A DNA stretch of 64,000 bases from JACMLC01 sp963720235 (GTDB lineage Bacteria > Acidobacteriota > Blastocatellia > Pyrinomonadales > Pyrinomonadaceae). A program made the translations under genes and the position numbers. Location: contig OY970389.1 in assembly GCA_963720235.1 (NCBI GenBank), forward strand, positions 4,836,001 to 4,900,000, read 5' to 3'. This document shows, piece after piece, positions 7,713 through 15,728 of this stretch (position 1 is the first letter of the stretch; each line of letters opens with the position of its first letter). The notes beneath the pieces were generated by a model. That model searched no databases. It was not told where the DNA came from and saw only the letters and a list, made by a program, of their open reading frames with translations.

Positions 7713-9812
7713 ATGAGAGAAACACCTTTGGAGCAGAAGCGAACATTCGCTAACGTGACGGATGCAACAAGCTTCCTCCTAAAAGATTTGGGCTTTCGCT
7801 CGCGTCGCCTGCGAGATTTTATCTGTGGTCTGCAAGGTGTAGCAGGTGCGCGGCATGAGTTTGATTGCACTCATCGGGTGCTCGCGCGCCGCTTAAATCA
7901 TGGCGGCAAAGCCGAAACCGCCGAAACATTTGTTTCACGCTGTCTGGCCGCGCTCGAAAAAGAGCAGCACAGAACAGGACGGATACTTTTTCATGTCGAG
8001 CGGGGTGGCGGCGTTGAGCGCAAGCCAACACATTATATAGATTACGTCACGCCTGCGGCGGTCTGGATAGTCAGACAGGCTCAAGCTTCGGAAGTTTGGG
8101 CAGAGAGTCATACAAGGGCAATGCAGGTATTTGTGCCAGCCGCCACTGAAATGCTCCCTCTTGTTAAAGAAAGCCAAGCTGAAGAGATTGATGGGGATGT
8201 TCTAGCAGTGCCGGATGGCGTTCGGATCGCGCGCAACCGTAAACATGCTATTACACGCGCTTGTGCGAATTTTGAAATCATCGCAGAGAATCATGGAGAT
8301 ATTATCGAACATGCTCAAAGCTTGGCTAAGGAGATTTTAGAGCGAGCTTTCATTATTGCACAGAGGGAAGGGGTACAGTTTTGTACCCCTTCTGATGATC
8401 AAAATATTAGCAAGTTGGACGGAGCACTAATTTACGCAGGACGCGGCTGGCGTGTTTTTCCGTGTGAAGCTAGAGGCAAAAGGCCATTCATTAAGAAATG
8501 GCAGAAGTGTGCGACGACTGAGGCCACTCAAATCATAGAATGGTGGAGCAAATGGCCTGATTCCAATATAGCTATTGCGACAGGCGAAGCTTCTGGCCTT
8601 CTTGCTATAGATATTGACCCAAGACACGGTGGAGATGAAACATTAAGAGGTCTGATCGAAGCGCACGGAGAGTTGCCGGATACTAAAGTGGCAGCGACGG
8701 GCGGCGGCGGCTTTCATTCTCTTTTCATTTATCCAATCGATTCTAACATACGCAATTCAGTCGGGAGGCTTGGCGCGGGCATAGACGTGCGCGGCGAGGG
8801 CGGTTATATCATCGTACCTCCGAGTGTGCATAAGAGCGGCAACCTGTATAAATGGTTAAAGGATTTCACACTCGCGCCTCTGCCGCAGTGGCTCTTCAAA
8901 CGACTTACAGAAGAAAAACCTACATCAAAAGTCTCACGCGAAACTAAAAGCAGCGCAGTAAGTGAGAGCCTAATTAGTGAAGGGCAGCGTAATGAAACAT
9001 TATTCCGGCGAGTGGCTGCCCCGTGCGCGGGCAAGGGCGCAAGCTATGAAGAGATTGAGGCGGCTGTGCTGAAATACGGCAAGATTCAGGCCAACCCTGC
9101 GCGAGATGTAGAGCTTCCGCCAAGAGGCAAGTCAAAGAAGGCGCGTGTCTTCAATGAGGAGGAAGTTTTTCAGTTCATTGAGGCCACGCGACAGGAATCA
9201 AATGATCTCGTTTTCGTCTTTGCCCTCTTTACGGGGCTAAGGCCATGTGAGTTCATCGGTCTGGAATATGACCGGGTAGAGCTTGTTAAAGAAGGCGACG
9301 ACGAGCGAGGGCTGGCCCACATCACAAGAACAGTAGTTAAACTGAAAGGCGGAGGATGGGAGTTCAGTAGTCCCAAGACAGAAGCTGGAATCCGCTCAAT
9401 CTACTTCCCGGCTTTTCTCTATCACGAACTTGAAGCGCGAAAGGAATCACATCTGACGCGCCTCAAAATCTTGGGTCAGAGTCACCGGCTAATCTTTACC
9501 AACTCAAAAGGGAATCCACTTGACCGAGACAATCTTGGCGCACGGCAATTCAAGAACGTACTAACGAGAGCCAAGCTGTCATGTGAGGGCCGGACGCTCT
9601 ATACGCTTAGGCGTTCGTCCGCGACCTTCTCTCTTCTTTTGGGCGATAGCCTCAAGGGAATCTCGGAAAAACTCGGCCATACGAAGGTCGAATTTACACA
9701 GAACGAGTACATGGATGTGCTGCCAACGATGCAGAGAATCACGTCCGATAGACTAGAAAACTTTCTCCTTCGCAGAAATCTCGCAGATTCAGAGGCCGAA
9801 GGGGTGATGTAA
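7713..9812 (+). CDS. Fusion of primase-polymerase with tyrosine recombinase catalytic domain
   Basis: One uninterrupted 699-codon frame with three parts. Residues ~1-220 include a winged-helix-like replication-protein region. Residues ~235-395 are a primase-polymerase domain: 'AIDIDPRHGG' with catalytic-type D300 and D302, H335 in 'GGFHSLF', and 'GIDVRGEGGYIIVPPS' (356-371). Residues ~420-455 resemble a primase C-terminal (PriCT) domain ('EGQRNETLFRR'). From ~459 the sequence becomes the linker and catalytic domain of a phage-type integrase: 'NPARDVELP' (461-469), R510 in 'TGLRPCEF', K555, R633 in 'LYTLRRSSAT', H656 in 'LGHTK' and nucleophile Y666. The usual first His of the HxxR box is Tyr (630). 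The integrase lacks its N-terminal arm- and core-binding domains. It lies at the right edge of island 1, as expected for an element's integrase. Confidence 0.85.
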   Translation: MRETPLEQKRTFANVTDATSFLLKDLGFRSRRLRDFICGLQGVAGARHEFDCTHRVLARRLNHGGKAETAETFVSRCLAALEKEQHRTGRILFHVERGGGVERKPTHYIDYVTPAAVWIVRQAQASEVWAESHTRAMQVFVPAATEMLPLVKESQAEEIDGDVLAVPDGVRIARNRKHAITRACANFEIIAENHGDIIEHAQSLAKEILERAFIIAQREGVQFCTPSDDQNISKLDGALIYAGRGWRVFPCEARGKRPFIKKWQKCATTEATQIIEWWSKWPDSNIAIATGEASGLLAIDIDPRHGGDETLRGLIEAHGELPDTKVAATGGGGFHSLFIYPIDSNIRNSVGRLGAGIDVRGEGGYIIVPPSVHKSGNLYKWLKDFTLAPLPQWLFKRLTEEKPTSKVSRETKSSAVSESLISEGQRNETLFRRVAAPCAGKGASYEEIEAAVLKYGKIQANPARDVELPPRGKSKKARVFNEEEVFQFIEATRQESNDLVFVFALFTGLRPCEFIGLEYDRVELVKEGDDERGLAHITRTVVKLKGGGWEFSSPKTEAGIRSIYFPAFLYHELEARKESHLTRLKILGQSHRLIFTNSKGNPLDRDNLGARQFKNVLTRAKLSCEGRTLYTLRRSSATFSLLLGDSLKGISEKLGHTKVEFTQNEYMDVLPTMQRITSDRLENFLLRRNLADSEAEGVM

Positions 9813-9846
9813 ATTATTGAAATAGAACATTTATCATAGTGAGATA

Positions 9847-9888
9847 GGTAAATTGTGGTAAAAACTGTCAACGAGTTGTAAAACTAGC
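9847..9888 (+). promoter_or_regulatory. Candidate GTAAAAA-type regulatory motif upstream of histidine kinase
   Basis: Contains 'GTGGTAAAAACTGTCAA' followed by 'GAGTTGTAAAAC'. Similar A-rich direct repeats occur before the genes at 20963, 31575 and, on the minus strand, 45442, always in the same orientation to the downstream gene. The site at 31374 shares also the CTGTCAA word. It lies about 70 bases before the kinase start. Confidence 0.35.
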
Positions 9889-9954
9889 CCTCACGCTACA
9901 GACTACAAACGGGGATTCGGTGTATAAGAAATTCGGAGAAGAATTTCGGAAGAG

Positions 9955-11643
9955 ATGCTTAAGCTGCGTACATTCTTAAGGCGGCATATCCTGTGGGTGG
10001 GATTTTTCGCTGTGGTCGTGCCACTGCTGTGCATCCTCGCGCTGCAATACCAGTCGCTGGATAAGCTGAAGAAGACTTCGACTGTGGCCGAGAATGTGTG
10101 GATGAAAAACTATCTCTCGGATGTCTCCAAAGAGGTCAAGTATTTTTACAAGAGCAATGCAGAGCAGACCTTGACCACTTCCGCGAGCGCGATTACTGGA
10201 GACGGGCCGAAGGATGAAAAGTATCTCTTTGGCAAGTGCGAAGTCGAAGGCGCAAAGCTGCTCTTCGTCGCAGCCTTCAAGGAAGACGACCCTGCGGAAG
10301 TCTCTTTCTACAATCCTTTCAATATCAAAAAATCTGTCGTCCCTTCGCCCGCCGAAGCGCGTGCCGTCAACTTAGCGATTGCGCCCCTGCGACTCTTGAG
10401 TCAGGAAGAAGTTCCGAAGGATTCGCCGAGCCTTCTTGTGGATGAGTACGATCCTGAGAATCGCATCATCTTCAAGCCCATCAGAAATGAGCAGCGCAAG
10501 GTTGTCGGCGTCTCCGGTCTGATTATTGACACGGACTACTTTCGCACGGTCTATCTGCCGCGCGCGATACAGCAATCGCTGCCGAGATTTTTTCCCGACG
10601 AGGCGCGCGACAACGTGATTGTGACAGTGCATGACAACAGAGGTAACCGCGTGCTGGCGACTCAGGAAGTCAAAGGCCAGAACGACGAGACCTATACCAT
10701 GCTCCCGTTTTTCAGTGACTGGAAGGTCGGGATACGCAGCCGCTACATGACGCCGGAGCAGTGGGCGCACTGGAATTTCAATGTCAGCCTCTCGCTCTCT
10801 GCCTTGATGACATTGATGCTGTTGGGCGGCATCGTGCTGGCCCTCAGAACCGTTTCCAGAGAGATGAAACTCTCGCAGATGAAGACGGATTTTGTTTCCA
10901 ATGTCTCGCACGAACTCAGAACGCCGCTCTCTTCGATTCGCGTCTTCGGGGAATTTCTGAAACTCGGTCGCGTCAAAGATGAAGAGAAGATTTGCGAGTA
11001 TGGCGAATACATCGAGACGGAGAGCAGGCGTCTCACTCAGCTTATCAATAACATCCTAGACTTCTCGAAAATCGAATCGGGCCGCAAGACTTACCAGTTC
11101 GAGCGCGCCAATGTCGCAGAGCTTATCTGCGCGACGCTCAAGACCTTTGATGTGCAACTCAAACAGCAGGGCTTTAGCATTATCTTCGAGACGCCGCAGA
11201 CATCTTTGCCCCCGGCCTTTGTTGACACTGACGCGCTTGCGCAAGCTTTTATCAACCTGCTCGATAACGCTGTCAAATATTCAGGCGAAGCCAGACAGAT
11301 ACATGTGCGTCTGGGCCAGAAGGATGATTTTTTGACTATTAGTGTGACGGATCACGGGATAGGGATTCCGCGCGAGGAGCAGTCGAAGATTTTTGAAAAA
11401 TTCTATCGCGTGAGCACTGGGCTGGTTCATGATGTGAAGGGCAGCGGCCTCGGCCTCTCGCTCGTGATGCATATCGTCAAGGCTCATCACGGGCGCGTGA
11501 CGGTCGAGAGCGAGACTGGACGCGGCAGCACCTTTACCATACACCTGCCCGCAGCCGAGCGCGTGCCGGAACAGGGCGAGCAAAAGAACAGAGGTCTCCA
11601 GGTCGGCGGCGAGCCTTCTTTGAATTTAGGTGCGAGGCATTAA
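9955..11643 (+). CDS. Membrane sensor histidine kinase
   Basis: A 562-residue kinase. One membrane segment at residues ~12-31 and a second at ~275-298 enclose a ~240-residue extracytoplasmic sensor region. The cytoplasmic part has a HisKA domain with H319 in 'VSNVSHELRTPL' and a HATPase_c domain with 'FINLLDNAVKY', 'DHGIGIP' and 'GSGLGLSLV'. No separate HAMP domain is evident. The ATG at 9955 follows a GAAGAG-rich stretch. It is followed, after a hairpin repeat, by the gene for an OmpR-type regulator, which is its presumed partner. It is the first backbone gene to the right of island 1, and the island's right boundary lies just upstream of its promoter region. Confidence 0.92.
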   Translation: MLKLRTFLRRHILWVGFFAVVVPLLCILALQYQSLDKLKKTSTVAENVWMKNYLSDVSKEVKYFYKSNAEQTLTTSASAITGDGPKDEKYLFGKCEVEGAKLLFVAAFKEDDPAEVSFYNPFNIKKSVVPSPAEARAVNLAIAPLRLLSQEEVPKDSPSLLVDEYDPENRIIFKPIRNEQRKVVGVSGLIIDTDYFRTVYLPRAIQQSLPRFFPDEARDNVIVTVHDNRGNRVLATQEVKGQNDETYTMLPFFSDWKVGIRSRYMTPEQWAHWNFNVSLSLSALMTLMLLGGIVLALRTVSREMKLSQMKTDFVSNVSHELRTPLSSIRVFGEFLKLGRVKDEEKICEYGEYIETESRRLTQLINNILDFSKIESGRKTYQFERANVAELICATLKTFDVQLKQQGFSIIFETPQTSLPPAFVDTDALAQAFINLLDNAVKYSGEARQIHVRLGQKDDFLTISVTDHGIGIPREEQSKIFEKFYRVSTGLVHDVKGSGLGLSLVMHIVKAHHGRVTVESETGRGSTFTIHLPAAERVPEQGEQKNRGLQVGGEPSLNLGARH

Positions 11644-11660
11644 GAAGTTCTAAAAAATTC

Positions 11661-11759
11661 AGCCACAGAGACACAGAGACACGGAGCAAGAAAAGTAGAT
11701 GAAAGAAATGCTAAATCAACTTTCCAGTTTTATCTCTGTGTCTCTGTGTCTCTGTGGCT
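11661..11759. repeat. Tandem-word hairpin element, CACAGAGA family (A1)
   Basis: The left arm (11661-11686, starting AGCCACAGAGACACAGAG) pairs with the right arm (11734-11759). Each arm is two to three near copies of a short word. The 47-base loop contains AAAAGTAGATGAAAGAAATG and matches the loop of the element at 60247 (reversed) at most positions. It separates the kinase from the regulator; an alternative GTG start of the regulator lies inside the right arm. Confidence 0.9.
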
Positions 11760-11777
11760 ATTGATGAAATGAATACT

Positions 11778-12458
11778 ATGCGTAAAGTTTTAATTGTCGA
11801 AGATGATCAGGCGATGGCCGTTGCGTTGCGCGATGGCTTCACGTATGAAGGCTATGCCGTGCAGGTGGCGCGCGACGGGGCTGACGGCCTCAGACTCGCT
11901 TCGGAGAAAGAGCTAGACCTCGTTATCCTCAATGTCATGCTGCCGAAGATGAATGGGCTGGATGTCTGCAAGCAACTCAGGCACGACGGCAAGAGCACGC
12001 CGATTATCATGCTCACGGCGCGCGGGCAGGAGATAGACAAGGTGCTCGGCCTCAAGACCGGCGCGGATGATTACGTGACCAAGCCTTTCAGCTTTCTCGA
12101 ACTGATGGCGCGCGTCGAAGCAGTCTTGAGGCGCGCAAGCAAGCCCGTAGAAAATATTGAACAGGTCAGCTTTGGCAATGTCGAACTGTGTTTCAAAAAA
12201 TTCGAGGCGACAAAGGACGGACAAAACCTTGACCTCAGCCCGCGCGAGTATAAAATCATGCGCTACTTTGTAGAGCATCGCGGCGAAGTAGTCAGCCGCG
12301 ACCAACTGCTTGACGCCGTGTGGGGCTATGATTACCTGCCGCTGACGCGAACGGTGGATATGCACATTGCCAAACTGAGGCAGAAGATAGAAGATACACC
12401 GAGCGACCCGCGCTATATCATCACGGTGCATCGCGTCGGTTATAAATTTACCGGATAA
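11778..12458 (+). CDS. OmpR-family response regulator with Asn at the phospho-acceptor position
   Basis: A 227-residue regulator with an N-terminal receiver and a C-terminal winged-helix DNA-binding domain ('LSPREYKIMRYF', 'TRTVDMHIAKLRQKI'). The receiver keeps acidic D9/D10, T80 and K102, but the residue that normally accepts phosphate is Asn: 'DLVILNVMLPKMNG', N52, codon AAT. I chose the ATG at 11778 because conserved 'MRKVLIVEDD' starts there; the same frame is open to a GTG at 11754 inside the hairpin repeat. It is the presumed partner of the kinase at 9955. With Asn52 it may act without phosphorylation, or the base may be a sequencing error. Confidence 0.9.
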   Translation: MRKVLIVEDDQAMAVALRDGFTYEGYAVQVARDGADGLRLASEKELDLVILNVMLPKMNGLDVCKQLRHDGKSTPIIMLTARGQEIDKVLGLKTGADDYVTKPFSFLELMARVEAVLRRASKPVENIEQVSFGNVELCFKKFEATKDGQNLDLSPREYKIMRYFVEHRGEVVSRDQLLDAVWGYDYLPLTRTVDMHIAKLRQKIEDTPSDPRYIITVHRVGYKFTG

Positions 12459-12539
12459 AAGTCTGGAGTCCAGAGTCTAGCGTCAAAATCGATTTTAGAC
12501 TTCAGACTCCAGACTCCAGACTCCAGACTTTAGACTTTT
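12457..12539. repeat. Tandem-word hairpin element, GTCTGGAGTC family (D1)
   Basis: The left arm AAAAGTCTGGAGTCCAGAGT (from 12457) pairs with the right arm made of repeated GACTCCAGACTCCA (to 12539). The regulator's stop codon lies at its left edge. It separates the regulator from the DUF3311 gene. Confidence 0.85.
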
Positions 12540-12542
12540 CAA

Positions 12543-12785
12543 ATGAAACGCACGCTCGCATTCATTGCTGTCTTGGTTCTCTACGTGCTGCATCAGGACA
12601 TCTGGTTCTGGCGCAGGGCGCGGCCATTTGTCTTCGGTTTCATTCCGATAGGATTGTTCTATCACGCCTGCTTTGCTGTCGCGGCATCCCTGGTTTTGTG
12701 GATGCTGGTCAAGTACGCTTGGCCCGCGCATCTGGAAGATGAGGTCTCGCTCGAAGTCTCAAACGTGGAGGACGAAGCGCGTTGA
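12543..12785 (+). CDS. DUF3311 small membrane protein
   Basis: An 80-residue protein with two predicted membrane segments (about residues 5-20 and 34-58). The middle, 'FVFGFIPIGLFYHACFAV', and the end, 'LVKYAWPAH', match the DUF3311 family, small proteins usually encoded directly before sodium:solute symporters. Its stop overlaps the TTG start of the symporter gene by a few bases (TTGA), so the two should be translationally coupled. The function is presumed to be an accessory subunit of the symporter. Confidence 0.85.
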   Translation: MKRTLAFIAVLVLYVLHQDIWFWRRARPFVFGFIPIGLFYHACFAVAASLVLWMLVKYAWPAHLEDEVSLEVSNVEDEAR

Positions 12786-14413
12786 TTCCTGCCATCGTAG
12801 TCTTTATCTATCTCGGAGTCGTCGTCTATATAGGCATCTTCGCGTTCCGTCGTTCGAGCGGGAAAGCAAAGGCCGAAGACTATTTTCTCGCCAACCGTTC
12901 GATTGGCCCATTCGTCTTTCTGCTCTCGCTCTTCGGCACGAACATGACTGCGTTTGCCATCCTCGGCTCAAGCGGGCATGCCTTTCAAAACGGCATCGTG
13001 ACCTTCGGCCTGATGGCTTCATCTTCCGCGCTCGTGATTCCGCTCAGCATCTTTTTCATCGGCACGCGTATGTGGGCCTTGGGCAAGAAGTACGGCTTTA
13101 TGACGCCCGTGCAGATGTTCCGCGATAGATGGGAATGCGGCCACATCGGCACGGTCATCTCCATCGTGCAAGCTATCTTACTCGTGCCTTATATCATCAT
13201 CGGCATCATGGGCGGCGGCACGACTTTGAATGCCATTAGCGGCGGGCTTGTGCCTTTCTGGTTCGGCGGAGCAATCGTGGCTCTGGTCGTGATGAGCTAT
13301 GTTTTCTTTGGCGGGATGCGCGGGACGGCATGGGTTAACACGTTTCAGACGATTCTGTTTTTAGTCTTCGGAGCGATTGCCGTTATCGTCATCGGTTCAG
13401 CGATGGGCGGATTTTCAAACGCCGTCGCCGCGCTCGAAAAATCTCCGCTTGCAACCTTGCTTACGAGAGAGAGAATTTCGCCGTACTACTTTTTCAGCTA
13501 CACTTTTATCCCGCTCTCTGCGATAGCCTTTCCGCACATCATAATTTTTTGTCTCACCGCAAAGAAGATGGCGCAGTTTAAAAAAACTGTCATCTTCTAC
13601 CCGCTCTGCATCATGGCTATCTGGTTGCCGTGCGTCTTTTTGGGAGTGATGGCGAACCGCATCGGCGACGTTCCAGAAATCCGTGCCAAGCAGGAAGCGC
13701 GCCGCACTCTGGCCCAGCAGGGCGCGCAGATGCCGCCCGAAGCGAGAGATGAAAAACGAGAGCAGGCGGCGGGCGATGATGTGCTGTTGTTGATGCTGAA
13801 AAAATACGCGCCGCTCTGGCTTGCGGGCATCTTAGGCGCAGGCATCATGGCTGCCGTGATGGCGAGCGATTCGCAAATCTTGGCTCTCTCGACAATGTTC
13901 ACAGAGGACATCTTTGCTTTTTACGGAGGCAGGCGGCGATTCGGTGAAGCCGTGCAGGTGCAGACGGGCCGCATCTTCGTTATCCTGCTCACCATCTTTG
14001 CTTATGCCATAGCCCTGCGCGCGCCGGAAACAATTTTCGAGCTGGCGATTCAATATGCCTTCTCAGGCTTCGCGGCTCTCTCGCCACTACTTATCGCAGC
14101 ACTCTTCTGGCGCGGCAGCACCAAGTGGGGCGCACTCGCCGCAACCGTCTGGACTGCCTTAGCCGTCGCCGCCGTCGCCATCTTTCAATACTTCGTGCAC
14201 GCGCCCGCGCCCGGCCCTTCAAATGTCATCTGGTCTCTCGGCGGCACGGAAATTCTCTCGCGCACACCGGGCGGCACTGCCGTCTTAGGTTTCATGCCGG
14301 TCGTGCCGATGGTGATTATCTCCGCGCTCCTGATGATTGTGGTTTCCAAAATGACTGCGAAGCCGCACAGCGCAACCATCGAAAAATATTTCCCGGCCAA
14401 GTCAGAAGCTTGA
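12782..14413 (+). CDS. Sodium:solute symporter (SSS family)
   Basis: A 543-residue integral membrane protein with about 13 hydrophobic segments. Family features include 'EDYFLANRSIGPFVFLLSLF' near residue 37, 'GTNMTAFAILGSSGHAF' near 57, 'GGMRGTAWVNTFQTILFL' near 180 and 'AAVMASDSQILALSTMF' near 356. The start is TTG, overlapping the end of the DUF3311 gene. It would import an organic solute with Na+; the substrate cannot be told from sequence. A central cytoplasmic loop (about 300-330) is rich in charged residues. Confidence 0.9.
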   Translation: MIPAIVVFIYLGVVVYIGIFAFRRSSGKAKAEDYFLANRSIGPFVFLLSLFGTNMTAFAILGSSGHAFQNGIVTFGLMASSSALVIPLSIFFIGTRMWALGKKYGFMTPVQMFRDRWECGHIGTVISIVQAILLVPYIIIGIMGGGTTLNAISGGLVPFWFGGAIVALVVMSYVFFGGMRGTAWVNTFQTILFLVFGAIAVIVIGSAMGGFSNAVAALEKSPLATLLTRERISPYYFFSYTFIPLSAIAFPHIIIFCLTAKKMAQFKKTVIFYPLCIMAIWLPCVFLGVMANRIGDVPEIRAKQEARRTLAQQGAQMPPEARDEKREQAAGDDVLLLMLKKYAPLWLAGILGAGIMAAVMASDSQILALSTMFTEDIFAFYGGRRRFGEAVQVQTGRIFVILLTIFAYAIALRAPETIFELAIQYAFSGFAALSPLLIAALFWRGSTKWGALAATVWTALAVAAVAIFQYFVHAPAPGPSNVIWSLGGTEILSRTPGGTAVLGFMPVVPMVIISALLMIVVSKMTAKPHSATIEKYFPAKSEA

Positions 14414-14459
14414 TTGACTAAGCAAGTGGTTTAGCGCGCGCGAGCTTTAACGAAAAACA

Positions 14460-14534
14460 ATTTCCCGCAAAGGCGCAAAGGCGCAAAGAAAAGCAACCTG
14501 TCTTCTCTTTGCGCCTTTGCGCCTTTGCGGGAAA
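14460..14534. repeat. Tandem-word hairpin element, GCAAAGGC family (B1)
   Basis: The arms ATTTCCCGCAAAGGCGCAAA and the inverse copy ending GCGGGAAAT pair almost perfectly over about 28 bases around a short loop containing AAGAAAAGCAACC. It lies between the convergent symporter and PQQ-like genes, where a bidirectional terminator would be expected, but it has no clear T-run. Confidence 0.9.
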
Positions 14535-14552
14535 TGTTCTTTCTTTTATCTC

Positions 14553-15728
14553 TTACCCGAAGCAATACAATCGTCCATCCTGCGAGCCGACGACGATGCG
14601 GCCATTGGCGATGCCGGGCGATGCCGAGATGGGCGAGCCGGCGTTGAATTCCCAGACCTTCGCGCCGCTATTCAAATCGAGCGCGTAAAGCTTGCCATCG
14701 TTTGAACCGACAAAAACTCTGCCCGCAGCAATCGCTGGAGATGATTCGACTCGCGCGCGTGTCGGAAATGTCCAGAGCTTGCCGCCTGAGCGTGCGTCTA
14801 TGCAGTGAATCATTTTGTCGCGCCCGCCGACGACGATGCGCACGCCCGCGATGGCTGCCGATGAATAGAATGGAAATTGTCTCTGCGGATTACTGTAACG
14901 CCAGACGACGCGCTGCGCGCTGAGGCTCACGCCGAGCACATCGTTATTGAAAGTTCCATAGAAGGCTGTGAAGCCGACGACAGCCGGAGACGCGCCCGTG
15001 TATGCGCCCGAAGAAATTCTGTACATCTCTTTGCCGTCAGAGATGCGCACCGCCCTAAAGTTTTCGTCGCACCCGGTGATGTAAGCAATGCCATTCGTGA
15101 CGGCTGGCGTCGCGTGCACCTGCGCGTCCGTCTTGAGCTTCCAGAGCTGCGCGCCGTTCGATGCATTGAGACAATAAAGATGTCCGTCGTAAGAACCTAT
15201 GAGAACTCTGTCGCCCGCGACTACCGGAGAGGATTTAATCTCGCTGCCTGTCTTGAATGTCCATCGCGCTTTTCCATCCGGGGCATTGACTGCGTGCAGC
15301 ACGCCGCCCAAATCGCCTACGAAGACCATGCCATTGCCATAAGCCGGAGATGATTCGCCGATTGGTTTCCCCGCGTTGTATTTCCAATAGACAGAGCCGT
15401 CCTGCAAATTCAAAGCGACCAACTCGCCCTTCTGCGAAGCTGAAAAGACAGTCCCACCGACCACAGCCGCCGAAGACTCTATCCCATCGCCAGCCTCATA
15501 CGTCCACAAAAGTTTGAGGGACTTTGGCAGATTAGAGCGCGACACGCCCGTTAAGTTTTGATTGCCGCGAAACTGCGACCAGTTCTCCGCCGGAGCTTCC
15601 TGCGCCTGTGAAGAATTAAAAATGCAAAATGCAAAATTAAAAATTAGAAGGCATGCTGCATAAAGCAAGCTGCGGCGCAAAGCATTTTGTGTTTTTAATT
15701 TTGCATTTTTAATTTTCAGTATGCCCAT
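14553..15728 (-). CDS. Secreted PQQ-like beta-propeller protein
   Basis: A 391-residue exported protein made of repeated blades of the type 'GKLYALDLNSGAKVWEF', as in the PQQ_2 / PQQ-like beta-propeller family. The repeats cover residues ~50-390. Such proteins need not bind PQQ; no catalytic residues of quinoprotein dehydrogenases are recognised. The N-terminal region is odd: the basic stretch and the hydrophobic core of its signal peptide ('CLLIFNFAFCIFNSSQA') are encoded by the two arms of an inverted repeat (15613-15717). Its start overlaps the end of the alcohol dehydrogenase gene by 13 bases. It is the last of a four-gene minus-strand operon (20647-14553). Confidence 0.9.
   Translation of the reverse strand: MGILKIKNAKLKTQNALRRSLLYAACLLIFNFAFCIFNSSQAQEAPAENWSQFRGNQNLTGVSRSNLPKSLKLLWTYEAGDGIESSAAVVGGTVFSASQKGELVALNLQDGSVYWKYNAGKPIGESSPAYGNGMVFVGDLGGVLHAVNAPDGKARWTFKTGSEIKSSPVVAGDRVLIGSYDGHLYCLNASNGAQLWKLKTDAQVHATPAVTNGIAYITGCDENFRAVRISDGKEMYRISSGAYTGASPAVVGFTAFYGTFNNDVLGVSLSAQRVVWRYSNPQRQFPFYSSAAIAGVRIVVGGRDKMIHCIDARSGGKLWTFPTRARVESSPAIAAGRVFVGSNDGKLYALDLNSGAKVWEFNAGSPISASPGIANGRIVVGSQDGRLYCFG
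15613..15717. repeat. Tandem-word hairpin element, TTTTGCATTTTTAATTTT family (C1), inside coding sequence
   Basis: The arm GAATTAAAAATGCAAAATGC (from 15613) pairs with the arm at 15682-15717. The element is the same word type as that at 20671-20735, but here it lies wholly inside the first 39 codons of the PQQ-like gene and codes for most of its signal peptide. Confidence 0.85.

Noticed and set aside
10372..10911. 179-codon minus-strand open frame
   Set aside because: Shadow of the histidine kinase gene.
11754..11777. GTG start of the response regulator inside the hairpin arm
   Set aside because: Conserved receiver sequence starts at the ATG at 11778, and the extra residues come from repeat sequence.
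14460..14534. Classical intrinsic terminator
   Set aside because: The stem is long and repeat-built, and no T-run follows on either side; termination remains possible but is not shown.
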